From an uncultured Eubacterium sp. (GTDB taxonomy: Bacteria > Bacillota > Clostridia > Oscillospirales > Acutalibacteraceae), in assembly GCA_934512155.1 (NCBI GenBank), contig CAKSWS010000026.1, positions 1-24,163 on the forward strand: a stretch of DNA of 24,163 nt, read 5' to 3'. The notes beneath the pieces are model-generated. The model was not told where the DNA came from. It was given only the letters and a program-made list of their open reading frames with translations, and did no database searches. The stretch's first letter is position 1; each line of letters opens with the position of its first letter. This document shows, in pieces, positions 7,691-14,533 of this stretch. Both the position numbers and the translations under genes were made by a program.

Positions 7691-8563
7691 ATGACGGAAG
7701 TTACAGGAGTTCGTTTTAAGGAAAACGGTAAATTATATTATTTTGCTCCTAACGGATTAGATATTAAATGCGGCGATTATGTTATTGTTGAAACAGCTCG
7801 TGGCGTTGAATGCGGAATTGCAGGCGAAAATATTAAGCAAGTCAAGGATGATGAAATTGTTTCACCTTTAAAGTCTGTCATCAGGCTTGCAACAGAAGCT
7901 GATATTAAAACAGTTAAGGAAAATAAAGTTAAAGAGAAAGAGGCTTATTCTGTTTGCCTTAAAAAAATCGAAAAACACGGTTTGGATATGAGATTAACAG
8001 AAGTGGAATATGCTTTCGACAGAAGTAAAATTATTTTCTATTTTACTTCCGACGGCAGGGTTGATTTCAGAGAGCTTGTTAAGGATTTGGCAAGCACTTT
8101 CCATGCAAGAATAGAGCTTCGTCAAATTGGCGTTAGGGATGAAGCAAGAATGCTTGGCGGTTTAGGCGTGTGTGGCAGACCGTTTTGCTGCTCAACTTTT
8201 TTAAATGATTTTCATTCTGTTTCAATTAAAATGGCAAAGGAACAAGGTTTAAGCCTTTCTCCTGGCAAAATCAGCGGCACATGCGGCAGACTTATGTGTT
8301 GCCTTAAATATGAACAGCATTCGTATGAAGAATTGCAAAAAATAACACCCAGAAAGGGTGCTGTTGTTGATACAAAAGAGGGCAGAGGCGTTGTTGTAGA
8401 TGTTGCTCTTCTTACCGGTAAGTTAAAGGTGAAACTTGACAGATATGAGGATGGGGCACCTGTTACATTTGACAAAGGTGAGGTTTTCGTTGTTAAGGAC
8501 GGCAGGCATCAGGGCTTATCAAAAAAAGAGGCTGAAGCCTTAAAACATCTTGAAAAAAATTAG
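7691..8563 (+). CDS. ricT: PSP1-domain protein RicT (YaaT), Ric complex subunit
   Basis: RicT joins RicA and RicF in an iron-sulfur complex that, in Bacillus subtilis, promotes RNase Y-dependent mRNA maturation and affects Spo0A phosphorylation, sporulation and competence. The 290-residue protein begins with EVTGVRFKENGKLYYF-type PSP1 sequence and contains two matching cysteine clusters, CGRPFCC (Cys161, 166, 167) and CGRLMCC (Cys198, 203, 204), the likely Fe-S ligands. A basic C-terminal tail follows. The ATG at 7691 has AGGAGGAT (7677-7684), which overlaps the holB stop. The partner genes (ylbF, ymcA) are not in this window. Loss of sporulation when ric genes are inactive in Bacillus fits a spore-forming host. 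Confidence 0.93.
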   Translation: MTEVTGVRFKENGKLYYFAPNGLDIKCGDYVIVETARGVECGIAGENIKQVKDDEIVSPLKSVIRLATEADIKTVKENKVKEKEAYSVCLKKIEKHGLDMRLTEVEYAFDRSKIIFYFTSDGRVDFRELVKDLASTFHARIELRQIGVRDEARMLGGLGVCGRPFCCSTFLNDFHSVSIKMAKEQGLSLSPGKISGTCGRLMCCLKYEQHSYEELQKITPRKGAVVDTKEGRGVVVDVALLTGKLKVKLDRYEDGAPVTFDKGEVFVVKDGRHQGLSKKEAEALKHLEKN

Positions 8564-8586
8564 CGTTGCCTAACCACACTTTTTAC

Positions 8587-8615
8587 TTGCAAATTAACTT
8601 TTAATGATGTATTAT
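8587..8615 (+). promoter_or_regulatory. Sigma-A-type promoter for the ferredoxin gene
   Basis: TTGCAA (8587-8592), a 17-nt spacer and TATTAT (8610-8615) lie between ricT and the ferredoxin, so the ferredoxin can be transcribed on its own as well as by readthrough. Confidence 0.65.
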
Positions 8616-8649
8616 GTGTGTAAAGATTGGTGAATGGAGGTGTTTCGGA

Positions 8650-8820
8650 ATGGCATATAAAATTTCTGATGATTGCATTTCTTGCGGCGCATGTGCAGCA
8701 GAATGTCCTGTAAGCGCTATTTCAGAAGGAGACGGCAAATTCGAAATCGATGCAGATACTTGCATTGAATGCGGTGCTTGCGCAGGTGTTTGCCCTGTAG
8801 GTGCTCCTTCACTTGACTAA
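8650..8820 (+). CDS. Ferredoxin, 2[4Fe-4S] clostridial type
   Basis: This 56-residue low-potential electron carrier of anaerobic metabolism has two classic C-x2-C-x2-C-x3-C-P motifs: Cys9, 12, 15, 19 and Cys38, 41, 44, 48, each last Cys followed by Pro. The internal two-fold repeat is plain. The ATG at 8650 follows GGAGG (8636-8640) at 9 nt; an in-frame GTG at 8614 lies upstream of that ribosome binding site, inside the promoter, and is not used. It sits directly behind ricT with its own promoter and ends in a strong bidirectional terminator. A ferredoxin next to an Fe-S complex gene is suggestive only. Confidence 0.96.
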   Translation: MAYKISDDCISCGACAAECPVSAISEGDGKFEIDADTCIECGACAGVCPVGAPSLD

Positions 8821-8851
8821 TTTTTAGTTTATTATTAGTTAAATTTATAAT

Positions 8852-8885
8852 AAAAGGGTTGGATAAAATCCAACCCTTTTTGCTT
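8852..8885. terminator. Bidirectional intrinsic terminator (ferredoxin / trmO)
   Basis: A perfect 13-bp stem, AAAAGGGTTGGAT (8852-8864) with ATCCAACCCTTTT (8868-8880), encloses an AAA loop and ends in T-runs in both directions. It separates the ferredoxin from the convergent trmO gene, which ends at 8889. Confidence 0.92.
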
Positions 8886-8888
8886 TGC

Positions 8889-9569
8889 TTATATTTTGTT
8901 TTTTGTAACTGAAGTAACGGTTAAAATATTTTCGTTAACTTTAAATTTAATGTTATATCCGGCAAAATCAAAGCCGTAAATCCTGTTGCTATCATGCTGG
9001 TATGACGGCCTCGGGTCATCTGCAAGTAAATCAAAAACGGTTTGTTGCTTATTTTTAGGAATTATGTTTAGCAATTCGTCTTTAAAATTTACCGTAAGCC
9101 TGTAATCTTTGTTTTCGTCGGCATAACCGCCTTTTGCATTGCAAATACAATCGGTGTAGGGAATGTAGGGCTTTATGTCATATATAGGTGTATTGTTTAG
9201 CAAATCAACACCGGAAACAACCAGTTCAAACCCATTTTCGCTTTTTATGATATTGTCAAGCTTTACACATGACATACCCAAACCGTTTGGGCGAAAAGGG
9301 GAGCGGCTTGCAAAAACGCCTACTCGTTTATTGCCTCCAAGTCTTGGCGGTCTAACCGTTGGGTGAATTTTTGCATTTTTGTTTTTATTGAATCCCCAAA
9401 TTAACCAAATGTGAGAAAATTGCTCTATATCTTTAATGAAATCAGGATTTTGAAAATTTTTTTCAAATATTATTGTGCCTTGTGCCGTGCATATTCTGCC
9501 GCTTTGCCTGGGTATTCCGAATTTAGAATCAAAATCGGTTTTAATTATTGCAATTTTATTTATTTCCAT
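8889..9569 (-). CDS. trmO: tRNA (N6-threonylcarbamoyladenosine(37)-N6)-methyltransferase TrmO
   Basis: TrmO (YaeB/TsaA family) methylates t6A37 to m6t6A in ANN-decoding tRNAs using SAM and a compact beta-barrel fold. The signature is visible: FSHIWLIWGFN, then PTVRPPRLGGNKRVGVFASR and SPFRPNGLGMS, and DIKPYIPYTD. The C-terminus has DPRPSYQ, also conserved. I place the start at the ATG at 9569 (MEINKIAIIKTDF, 226 residues); a longer frame from TTG 9614 lies inside the preceding acetyltransferase gene. There is no Shine-Dalgarno before 9569, and the upstream gene stops 11 nt earlier, so translation is probably coupled to it. Confidence 0.92.
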   Translation of the reverse strand: MEINKIAIIKTDFDSKFGIPRQSGRICTAQGTIIFEKNFQNPDFIKDIEQFSHIWLIWGFNKNKNAKIHPTVRPPRLGGNKRVGVFASRSPFRPNGLGMSCVKLDNIIKSENGFELVVSGVDLLNNTPIYDIKPYIPYTDCICNAKGGYADENKDYRLTVNFKDELLNIIPKNKQQTVFDLLADDPRPSYQHDSNRIYGFDFAGYNIKFKVNENILTVTSVTKNKI

Positions 9570-9580
9570 ATTTAAAACTA

Positions 9581-10000
9581 TTATATAATATATTCCATTT
9601 GAATGTGAGGGCAAAATTCGTCATAGTAAATATTGCCCTGCTTTTTAAATCCTAATTTTTCGTAAAAGTGTTCAACTCTGCATTGTGCTGAAAGCACAAT
9701 TTTTTTGCCGTGCAGTTCTTTGGCTTTTTTAATCATTTCATTCATTATGGCAGAACCCAAATGGTATTTTCTGTATTCTTTCAGTACGGCAACTCTGCCA
9801 ATGTGGTAGGTTTCGCCGTTGTTCTCTGTAAATAACCTGCCGACGCCGACAGGCACGCCGTCTTTGTATAAAACAAAATGATAAGCATGATCATCAGTGT
9901 TATCAAATTCGTTTTTAAAGCCTTGTTCTTTGTTAAAAACGGCTATTCTTATATCTTTAGCTTCTTGTGGCAGATTGTTGTAACATTTAACATTAATCAT
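9581..10000 (-). CDS. GNAT family N-acetyltransferase (YjcF/ElaA-like)
   Basis: This 139-residue single-domain acetyltransferase uses acetyl-CoA; the acceptor is unknown. The N-terminal IRIAVFNKEQGFKNEFDNTD is typical of the ElaA/YjcF group. Motif A is VAVLKEYRKYHLGSAIMNEM, with the acetyl-CoA pyrophosphate-binding turn, and the C-terminus has AQCRVEHFYEKLGFKKQG. The start has GGTGAT 4-9 nt upstream and a divergent promoter behind it. trmO follows 11 nt downstream in the same transcript, but no functional link is evident. Confidence 0.88.
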   Translation of the reverse strand: MINVKCYNNLPQEAKDIRIAVFNKEQGFKNEFDNTDDHAYHFVLYKDGVPVGVGRLFTENNGETYHIGRVAVLKEYRKYHLGSAIMNEMIKKAKELHGKKIVLSAQCRVEHFYEKLGFKKQGNIYYDEFCPHIQMEYII

Positions 10001-10015
10001 ATTATCACCGTGTTT

Positions 10016-10044
10016 ATATTATCACATATTGCATAAATATTCAA
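10016..10044 (-). promoter_or_regulatory. Promoter for the GNAT-trmO operon
   Basis: On the minus strand TTGAAT (10044-10039), 17 nt and TAATAT (10021-10016) with an extended TG. It is back to back with the plus-strand promoter of the ABC transporter. Confidence 0.65.
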
Positions 10045-10052
10045 TAATTCCC

Positions 10053-10081
10053 TTGCAATTTGTATATTACTGTATTATAAT
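10053..10081 (+). promoter_or_regulatory. Sigma-A-type promoter for the amino acid ABC transporter operon
   Basis: TTGCAA (10053-10058), a 17-nt spacer and a perfect TATAAT (10076-10081) predict a start near 10088. AAGGAG follows at 10099-10104, before the ATG at 10112. Confidence 0.82.
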
Positions 10082-10111
10082 TAAAAATCATATTAAATAA
10101 GGAGAATATTT

Positions 10112-10978
10112 ATGAAAAAGATATCTAAAGTATTGGCAGTGCTTCTTGCAGTTGCTCTTATCGTTGCAACTTTTGCGGCTTGCTCATCTAAATCAACAGA
10201 TTCAACAAACGGCAAAGTTAAAGTTATTGACATTGCTCTTTCTGACGAAGAATATGCATTCGGTGTTGATAAAAATCAACCTGAACTTAAACAGCAGGTT
10301 AATGATTTTATTGCTGAAATTAAAGAAAACGGTAAACTTGACGAAGTTTGCAACAAGTATTTCTCAGACGGCGTTCCTGAAGGTGTAACTTCAGCAGCTG
10401 AAGATGCTTCAAAAGACCAGCTTGTTGTTGCAACAAACGCAGAATTTAAGCCTTTTGAATATAAAGAGGGCGATAAGTTTTACGGTATTGATATGGAACT
10501 TGCAAATCTTCTTGCTCAAAAGTTAGGTAAAGAACTTGTTATTGTAGATATGGCATTTGACGCTGTTCTTCTTTCTGTTCAGCAGGGCAAAGCAGACATT
10601 GGCATGGCAGGTCTTACAGTAACTGAAGAAAGAGCACAGCAGGTTGATTTTTCTGATTCTTACTATTCAGCATCACAAAAACTTATTGTTAAGTCAGACG
10701 ATACAACATTTGATAATTGCACAACAAAAGAAGATGTTGACGCTATTCTTAAAGGTTTTGATGCTTCTGTAACAATCGGCGGTCAAAACGGAACAACAGG
10801 TCAATTTTATGTTGAAGGCAGCGAAGACTTTGGTTTTGACGCACTTAACGCAACTTGGAAGGGTTATGCAAACGGCTCTCTTGCTGTTCAAGACCTTATT
10901 AACGGCGGACTTAATTATGTAATTATTGATGCCGCTCCTGCAGAGGCTATTGTTAATTCAATTAATGCTGTAGCATAA
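10112..10978 (+). CDS. Polar amino acid ABC transporter substrate-binding lipoprotein, apparently circularly permuted
   Basis: This extracytoplasmic lipoprotein captures a polar amino acid and hands it to the permease encoded next. It has a signal peptide with FAAC (Cys24 lipidated) and 288 residues. Family 3 binding-protein landmarks are LVVATNAEFKPFEY (residue 104 on), GIDMELANLLAQKLGKEL, FDAVLLSVQQGKADIGMAGL, and TVTEERAQQVDFSDSYY. The order is unusual: DEEYAFGVDKNQPEL and the helix ending GKLDEVCNKYF, which normally close this fold at the C-terminus, lie at residues 45-84, ahead of the normal first strand. The protein then ends at YVIIDAAPAEAIVNSINAVA, exactly where the relocated segment would usually continue. 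The gene is followed by a hairpin, the permease and the ATPase. Confidence 0.95.
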   Translation: MKKISKVLAVLLAVALIVATFAACSSKSTDSTNGKVKVIDIALSDEEYAFGVDKNQPELKQQVNDFIAEIKENGKLDEVCNKYFSDGVPEGVTSAAEDASKDQLVVATNAEFKPFEYKEGDKFYGIDMELANLLAQKLGKELVIVDMAFDAVLLSVQQGKADIGMAGLTVTEERAQQVDFSDSYYSASQKLIVKSDDTTFDNCTTKEDVDAILKGFDASVTIGGQNGTTGQFYVEGSEDFGFDALNATWKGYANGSLAVQDLINGGLNYVIIDAAPAEAIVNSINAVA

Positions 10979-10998
10979 TTTATTGAATGAAAAATAAT

Positions 10999-11034
10999 AA
11001 ATGCCCTGTCTCTTAAACTGAGACCGGGCATTTT
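10999..11034 (+). terminator. Hairpin between binding-protein and permease genes (attenuator or stability element)
   Basis: ATGCCC and GTCTC (11001-11012) pair with GAGAC and GGGCAT (11020-11031) around a 7-nt loop, with one mismatch and a short T-run (TTTT then CG). The weak tail suggests partial termination or 3'-end protection, which would leave more binding-protein mRNA than permease mRNA. Confidence 0.7.
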
Positions 11035-11051
11035 CGATATGAGGATTTGTA

Positions 11052-11759
11052 ATGAATTTTGATAAAAAGTTTGAGGTGTTTTGGCAGTTCTTTATGCATA
11101 AAGGCGGCTACAATGTTGTGGTTGAGGGCTTAAGAAACACACTTATTATTGCCGTTTTGGGCCTTATAATCGGTATTGTAATCGGTACTTTAATTGCAAC
11201 TGTTAGGGTTGTACCGAAATCAAATGGCTTTGCAAAATTTTTAGATGGTTTGGCACAACTTTATGTAAGCTTTTTTCGTGGCACGCCTATAGTTGTTCAG
11301 CTTTTGGTTTTCTATTATGTTCTTATGCCTATTCTTGGAATTTCGTTAAAATCGGTGCCGGTTGCGGTGGTTGTTTTCGGTTTGAATTCAGGTGCTTATA
11401 TTTCCGAAATAATGCGTGCGGGTATTCTTTCTGTTGATCCGGGTCAAATGGAAGGCGGCAGGTCAGTAGGTTTAAGCTACGGAACAACAATGATTAAAAT
11501 TGTAATTCCGCAGGCAGTAAAAAATATTTTACCTACTTTGGGTAATGAGTTTATTTCACTTATTAAAGAAACTTCCGTTGTAAGTTTTGTTGGTGCAACA
11601 GATCTTTACCTTGCTTTTCAGCGTATAGGTTCAAATACATATGACTTTATGGTTCCTTACCTTGTAATGGCACTTATTTATATAGTATTGGTTCTTGTTA
11701 TTACCATGCTTATTAAATTTATGGAAAGGAGCATGAGAAAAAGTGATAAAAGTTTGTAA
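11052..11759 (+). CDS. Amino acid ABC transporter permease (HisM/GlnP type)
   Basis: This is the inner-membrane channel subunit of the importer, 235 residues with about five membrane segments. The N-terminal [20 protein letters not shown] and [17 protein letters not shown] are diagnostic for the polar amino acid (His/Glu/Gln/Arg) permease group. The cytoplasmic EAA loop that docks the ATPase is [20 protein letters not shown] (residues 134-153). GAGGA (11041-11045) precedes the ATG by 6 nt. As there is only one permease gene, the channel is probably a homodimer. The end overlaps the ATPase start by 17 nt. Confidence 0.95.
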   Translation: MNFDKKFEVFWQFFMHKGGYNVVVEGLRNTLIIAVLGLIIGIVIGTLIATVRVVPKSNGFAKFLDGLAQLYVSFFRGTPIVVQLLVFYYVLMPILGISLKSVPVAVVVFGLNSGAYISEIMRAGILSVDPGQMEGGRSVGLSYGTTMIKIVIPQAVKNILPTLGNEFISLIKETSVVSFVGATDLYLAFQRIGSNTYDFMVPYLVMALIYIVLVLVITMLIKFMERSMRKSDKSL

Positions 11760-12465
11760 TTTGAAAAAATCTTTTGGAAACAACGAAGTTCTTAAAGGTA
11801 TAGATTATGAAATAAATAAAGGCGATAAAATTGTTGTAATCGGTCCGTCAGGCTCCGGTAAATCAACATTTCTTCGTTGCCTTAATTTGCTTGAAGTTCC
11901 TACCTCCGGCGAAATTTGGTTTGACGGTCAGCTTATTACCGATAAGAAAACCGATATAAACGAAGTTCGTAAACATATGGGAATGGTTTTTCAGCATTTT
12001 AATTTGTTTAATAATAAAACAATTATTGATAATATAACTCTAGCTCCCGTTCATCATAAACTTATGACTAAGGAAGAAGCAAATGAAAAGGCACTTGAAC
12101 TTTTAACAAGAGTAGGCTTGCAGGATAAAGCAGACGCTTATCCAAGCCAGCTTTCAGGCGGTCAAAAGCAACGTGCAGCTATTGTTCGCTCTCTTGCAAT
12201 GAATCCAAAGGTTATGCTTTTTGATGAACCCACATCTGCTCTTGACCCTGAAATGGTTGGTGAAGTTCTTCAGGTTATGAAAGATTTGGCAGAAGACGGT
12301 ATGACAATGGTTGTTGTTACTCACGAAATGGGATTTGCCCGTGAAGTTGCGTCAAAAGTTTTATTTGTTGATGACGGTGTAATTCAAGAGGAAAATACTC
12401 CGTTGGAATTCTTTACCAATCCTCAAAATCCAAGACTTAAAGAATTTTTATCAAAGGTTTTATAA
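11743..12465 (+). CDS. Amino acid ABC transporter ATP-binding protein (GlnQ/HisP type)
   Basis: This is the cytoplasmic ATPase that powers the importer, 240 residues. All nucleotide-binding motifs are intact: Walker [10 protein letters not shown] (residues 34-42), Q-loop Gln84 in MVFQHFNLF, signature LSGGQKQR (137-144), Walker B VMLFDEP with Glu162, D-loop SALD, and switch His194 in THEMGF. The start is GTG at 11743 inside the end of the permease gene; AAAGGAG (11725-11731) lies 11 nt upstream, slightly long, and coupling is likely. A strong terminator follows. The set of binding protein, permease and ATPase is complete; substrate specificity (probably Gln, Glu, Cys or a basic residue) is not settled. 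Confidence 0.95.
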   Translation: MIKVCNLKKSFGNNEVLKGIDYEINKGDKIVVIGPSGSGKSTFLRCLNLLEVPTSGEIWFDGQLITDKKTDINEVRKHMGMVFQHFNLFNNKTIIDNITLAPVHHKLMTKEEANEKALELLTRVGLQDKADAYPSQLSGGQKQRAAIVRSLAMNPKVMLFDEPTSALDPEMVGEVLQVMKDLAEDGMTMVVVTHEMGFAREVASKVLFVDDGVIQEENTPLEFFTNPQNPRLKEFLSKVL

Positions 12466-12472
12466 AAGAATT

Positions 12473-12505
12473 AAGAGACGTTCGATTGAACGTCTCTTTT
12501 TGTTT
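12473..12505. terminator. Intrinsic terminator after the ABC transporter operon
   Basis: AAGAGACGTTC (12473-12483) pairs perfectly with GAACGTCTCTT (12488-12498) around GATT, followed by a T-run. The opposite side is also T-rich, so it can serve the convergent glycerophosphodiesterase gene. Confidence 0.92.
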
Positions 12506-12522
12506 GTATAAAATGTTTAATT

Positions 12523-13515
12523 TTAATCGTTTAGTATATTATAAAGTTTATCCGGGTAGTCGGTCATAATGCAATCGGCACCTATTTCTGTTAAATATTC
12601 CATATCTTCTTCTTCATTAACCGTCCAATATTGAACTGCCATATCATGTTGATGTGCATAGTTAATAACTGTTGCCGTTCCCAAATTTAAACCTAAATTT
12701 GTAAAAGGTGAGCAGTAAGGAATTTGAAGAACACCGCACGGCGGTTCATAGCTTTTGCTGTTTGTGTTTGCAGCTATCCAAAATTTTAACACTTCGGGAA
12801 TAGATGTACTTCTTGTCATATCGGTATATTGTGTGTCAACATATTGGCTTATTTCTTTATGAAATGTGCCGAAAATTACATTGTCAACAAGGTTGCGTTC
12901 CACCAAAATGTTATGTAAAATATCTACGCCTTTTTTACCTAATTCATCACCGTTTTTGATTTCGATTATGTATTTGAAATCGCCTTTTGACATAAGGTAA
13001 TCAAGTACGTCTTCAACACGCAAAATTTTTAAATCGTCGGTAACTTCACTGTCTGCCAAATTAGCATACGGCATTTCACCGTCATCCGTTTCAAATTTTG
13101 CACCCATATTAAGTTTGCGCAGCTCTTCATATGTTTTGTTTTCCGGTCTGACTTTTTTTTCACCAAAAACTTCTTCACAGTTTGATGTTCTGTCTAACGT
13201 GTCATCATGCAAAAGAATTAAAACATCATCTTTTGTTATGTGCAAGTCAAACTCAAAAACATCTATGGTAAAGTTTGGATTTTCGGCACAATTTTTAAAA
13301 GCCATCAATGTTTCTTCCGGCGCAATTCCACCGCCGCTTCTGTGCCCTGAAATGTCTGTTTCGGCTAAGATATAGCGGTTTGTTGTGTCGTAAGCGTTAA
13401 CCTGCAGCGGGTCGGAATGATGGTTGCCTGCCACAGTCATAATAATTGCAATAACGGCAATAATGCCAAATATTATTGCAAAGGTTGTAATAACCTTTTT
13501 CTTTTTTTTACTCAT
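12523..13515 (-). CDS. Membrane-anchored glycerophosphodiester phosphodiesterase
   Basis: This enzyme hydrolyses glycerophosphodiesters to glycerol 3-phosphate and an alcohol, and could act on lipid or teichoic-acid breakdown products outside the membrane. After a lysine-rich start, residues 9-29 form one membrane anchor, with the rest predicted outside. The TIM-barrel GDPD signature is present: SGHRSGG with His58-Arg59, APEET, FEFDLHITKDD (Glu88, Asp90), and HDDTLDRTS with the catalytic His103. IIEIKNG and the C-terminal QYWTVNEEEDMEYLTEIGADCIMTDYP complete the barrel. The insert around residues 110-160 is longer than in minimal family members. It has its own promoter (TTGACA/TAAAAT) and AAAGGGG ribosome binding site. 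Confidence 0.93.
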   Translation of the reverse strand: MSKKKKKVITTFAIIFGIIAVIAIIMTVAGNHHSDPLQVNAYDTTNRYILAETDISGHRSGGGIAPEETLMAFKNCAENPNFTIDVFEFDLHITKDDVLILLHDDTLDRTSNCEEVFGEKKVRPENKTYEELRKLNMGAKFETDDGEMPYANLADSEVTDDLKILRVEDVLDYLMSKGDFKYIIEIKNGDELGKKGVDILHNILVERNLVDNVIFGTFHKEISQYVDTQYTDMTRSTSIPEVLKFWIAANTNSKSYEPPCGVLQIPYCSPFTNLGLNLGTATVINYAHQHDMAVQYWTVNEEEDMEYLTEIGADCIMTDYPDKLYNILND

Positions 13516-13537
13516 ATTAAATTACCCCTTTGATACC

Positions 13538-13566
13538 ATTTTAGTTAATAAAAATTGTTTTGTCAA
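13538..13566 (-). promoter_or_regulatory. Promoter for the glycerophosphodiesterase gene
   Basis: Minus strand TTGACA (13566-13561), 17 nt, TAAAAT (13543-13538). This is a strong sigma-A-like promoter placed just after the terminator of the upstream regulator gene. Confidence 0.78.
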
Positions 13567-13571
13567 GACAT

Positions 13572-13616
13572 AAAAAAACAAGGGTTCACAAAATCTGCAT
13601 TTTGTAAACCCCGTTG
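13572..13616 (-). terminator. Intrinsic terminator after the DtxR-family gene
   Basis: Read on the minus strand, ACAAAAT with ATTTTGT (13605-13599 and 13594-13588) forms the upper stem, and GGGGTT with AACCC forms the lower stem. A run of seven T follows (13578-13572). It ends the regulator transcript just before the glycerophosphodiesterase promoter. Confidence 0.82.
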
Positions 13617-13629
13617 TTAATGATTTTAT

Positions 13630-13998
13630 TTATTTGTTTTTTAGATATTGCGCTTTCATAAGTTGAAAACTTTCTTCGCTTATGTCGTGTTCCATTTTGC
13701 AGGCATCTTTGTATGCCGTTTCTTCACTGGTACCTAATTGCATTAAAAATCCGGCAATAACATTGTGCCTATCATAAATTTTATCTGCAATTTCTTCACC
13801 TTTTTCGGTTAAAGTTATGTTGCCGTTGTTGTCAACGTCAATATAACCGTCCTCTCTTAAATTTTTCATATATACCGAAACAGATGGTTTTGAAAATCCC
13901 ATTTTATTGCAAATGTCAATACTGCGGCAATATCCCTTTTTGCTGTTTATAACTAATATGGTTTCAAGATAGTTTTCTGCGCTTTCCTTAATCTGCAT
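13630..13998 (-). CDS. DtxR/MntR-family metal-dependent transcriptional regulator
   Basis: This is a DNA-binding repressor activated by Fe2+ or Mn2+. The 122-residue protein has the N-terminal winged helix-turn-helix (about residues 8-65: ENYLETILV, GFSKPSVSVYMKNLREDGYI, ITLTEKG) and the dimerisation/metal domain, but no SH3-like third domain, as in MntR. Visible ligand candidates are Glu12, His78 (DRHNVI) and the DACKMEH motif with Cys100, Glu103 and His104. The Cys resembles the iron-type DtxR/IdeR site (DAC-x-x-EH) rather than the Glu of Bacillus MntR, so iron is somewhat favoured. The start has GAGGTGAT upstream. No transporter target lies next to it. Confidence 0.92.
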   Translation of the reverse strand: MQIKESAENYLETILVINSKKGYCRSIDICNKMGFSKPSVSVYMKNLREDGYIDVDNNGNITLTEKGEEIADKIYDRHNVIAGFLMQLGTSEETAYKDACKMEHDISEESFQLMKAQYLKNK

Positions 13999-14018
13999 AT
14001 TATCACCTCATTATTATA

Positions 14019-14047
14019 ATATTATCATAAATTAAGTTAAAATGCAA
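14019..14047 (-). promoter_or_regulatory. Promoter for the DtxR-family gene
   Basis: Minus strand TTGCAT (14047-14042), 17 nt, TAATAT (14024-14019). The AT-rich region downstream could hold an autoregulatory operator, but I see no clear palindrome of the DtxR-box type. Confidence 0.6.
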
Positions 14048-14048
14048 T

Positions 14049-14492
14049 TTAGAAAAGAACTTTTATTTTAAAAGCTTGGTTGCAGTGTGGGCAAACAAGT
14101 GAATGTGTGCCTTTTTGGCGTTTTAATCTTAAAACTGATTTGCAATTTGGGCATTTTCTGAAAACATGGGTTTTTCTAAACTTCCACCTATCTTTTAATA
14201 TTCTGAAATGTTTGTTTATTTTACCTGTAAACTTCAACCAATTTGCATTTTCTTTTCGCCTTTTTTCAATGTTTTTGGAAAATACTCTGCACAGTGCAAA
14301 TATAAATATTCCAAGGCAGGCAAAGGAAATAATATAGTAAAATGTTCTGCTTGTAAATCTTCCTATTATTGCCGTAACTAAAATTGAAATAAGATATATC
14401 CACATTAATGCCTTGTATAGTTGGTCAATTCCGTATCTGCCAACCATAAATTGCTGGAATTTTAAACCTAAGTTGTAGAAAAATTTTTTCAT
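14049..14492 (-). CDS. Membrane protein with C-terminal zinc ribbon, unknown function
   Basis: This 147-residue protein has two hydrophobic segments (about residues 27-45 and 51-69), a basic linker (about 71-110) and a C-terminal zinc ribbon with CPNC (Cys114, Cys117) and CPHC (Cys134, Cys137). The layout suggests a membrane-tethered cytoplasmic zinc ribbon. Similar proteins are common in Clostridia, but I know of no assigned role. It lies 41 nt downstream of a J-domain membrane protein on the same strand and is probably co-transcribed with it. The start is ATG at 14492; no strong Shine-Dalgarno is seen before it. Confidence 0.8.
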   Translation of the reverse strand: MKKFFYNLGLKFQQFMVGRYGIDQLYKALMWIYLISILVTAIIGRFTSRTFYYIISFACLGIFIFALCRVFSKNIEKRRKENANWLKFTGKINKHFRILKDRWKFRKTHVFRKCPNCKSVLRLKRQKGTHSLVCPHCNQAFKIKVLF

Positions 14493-14533
14493 TATAATTA
14501 AAAAGCCTTTCTGTCATCAAATTGCAATAGTCG

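Noticed and set aside
8614..8649. N-terminal extension of the ferredoxin from GTG 8614
   Set aside because: It starts inside the promoter -10 region and before the ribosome binding site; ATG 8650 gives the standard 56-residue ferredoxin.
9570..9614. TrmO start at TTG 9614
   Set aside because: It would overlap the upstream acetyltransferase by over 30 nt and add residues not seen in the family; the family sequence starts at MEINK.
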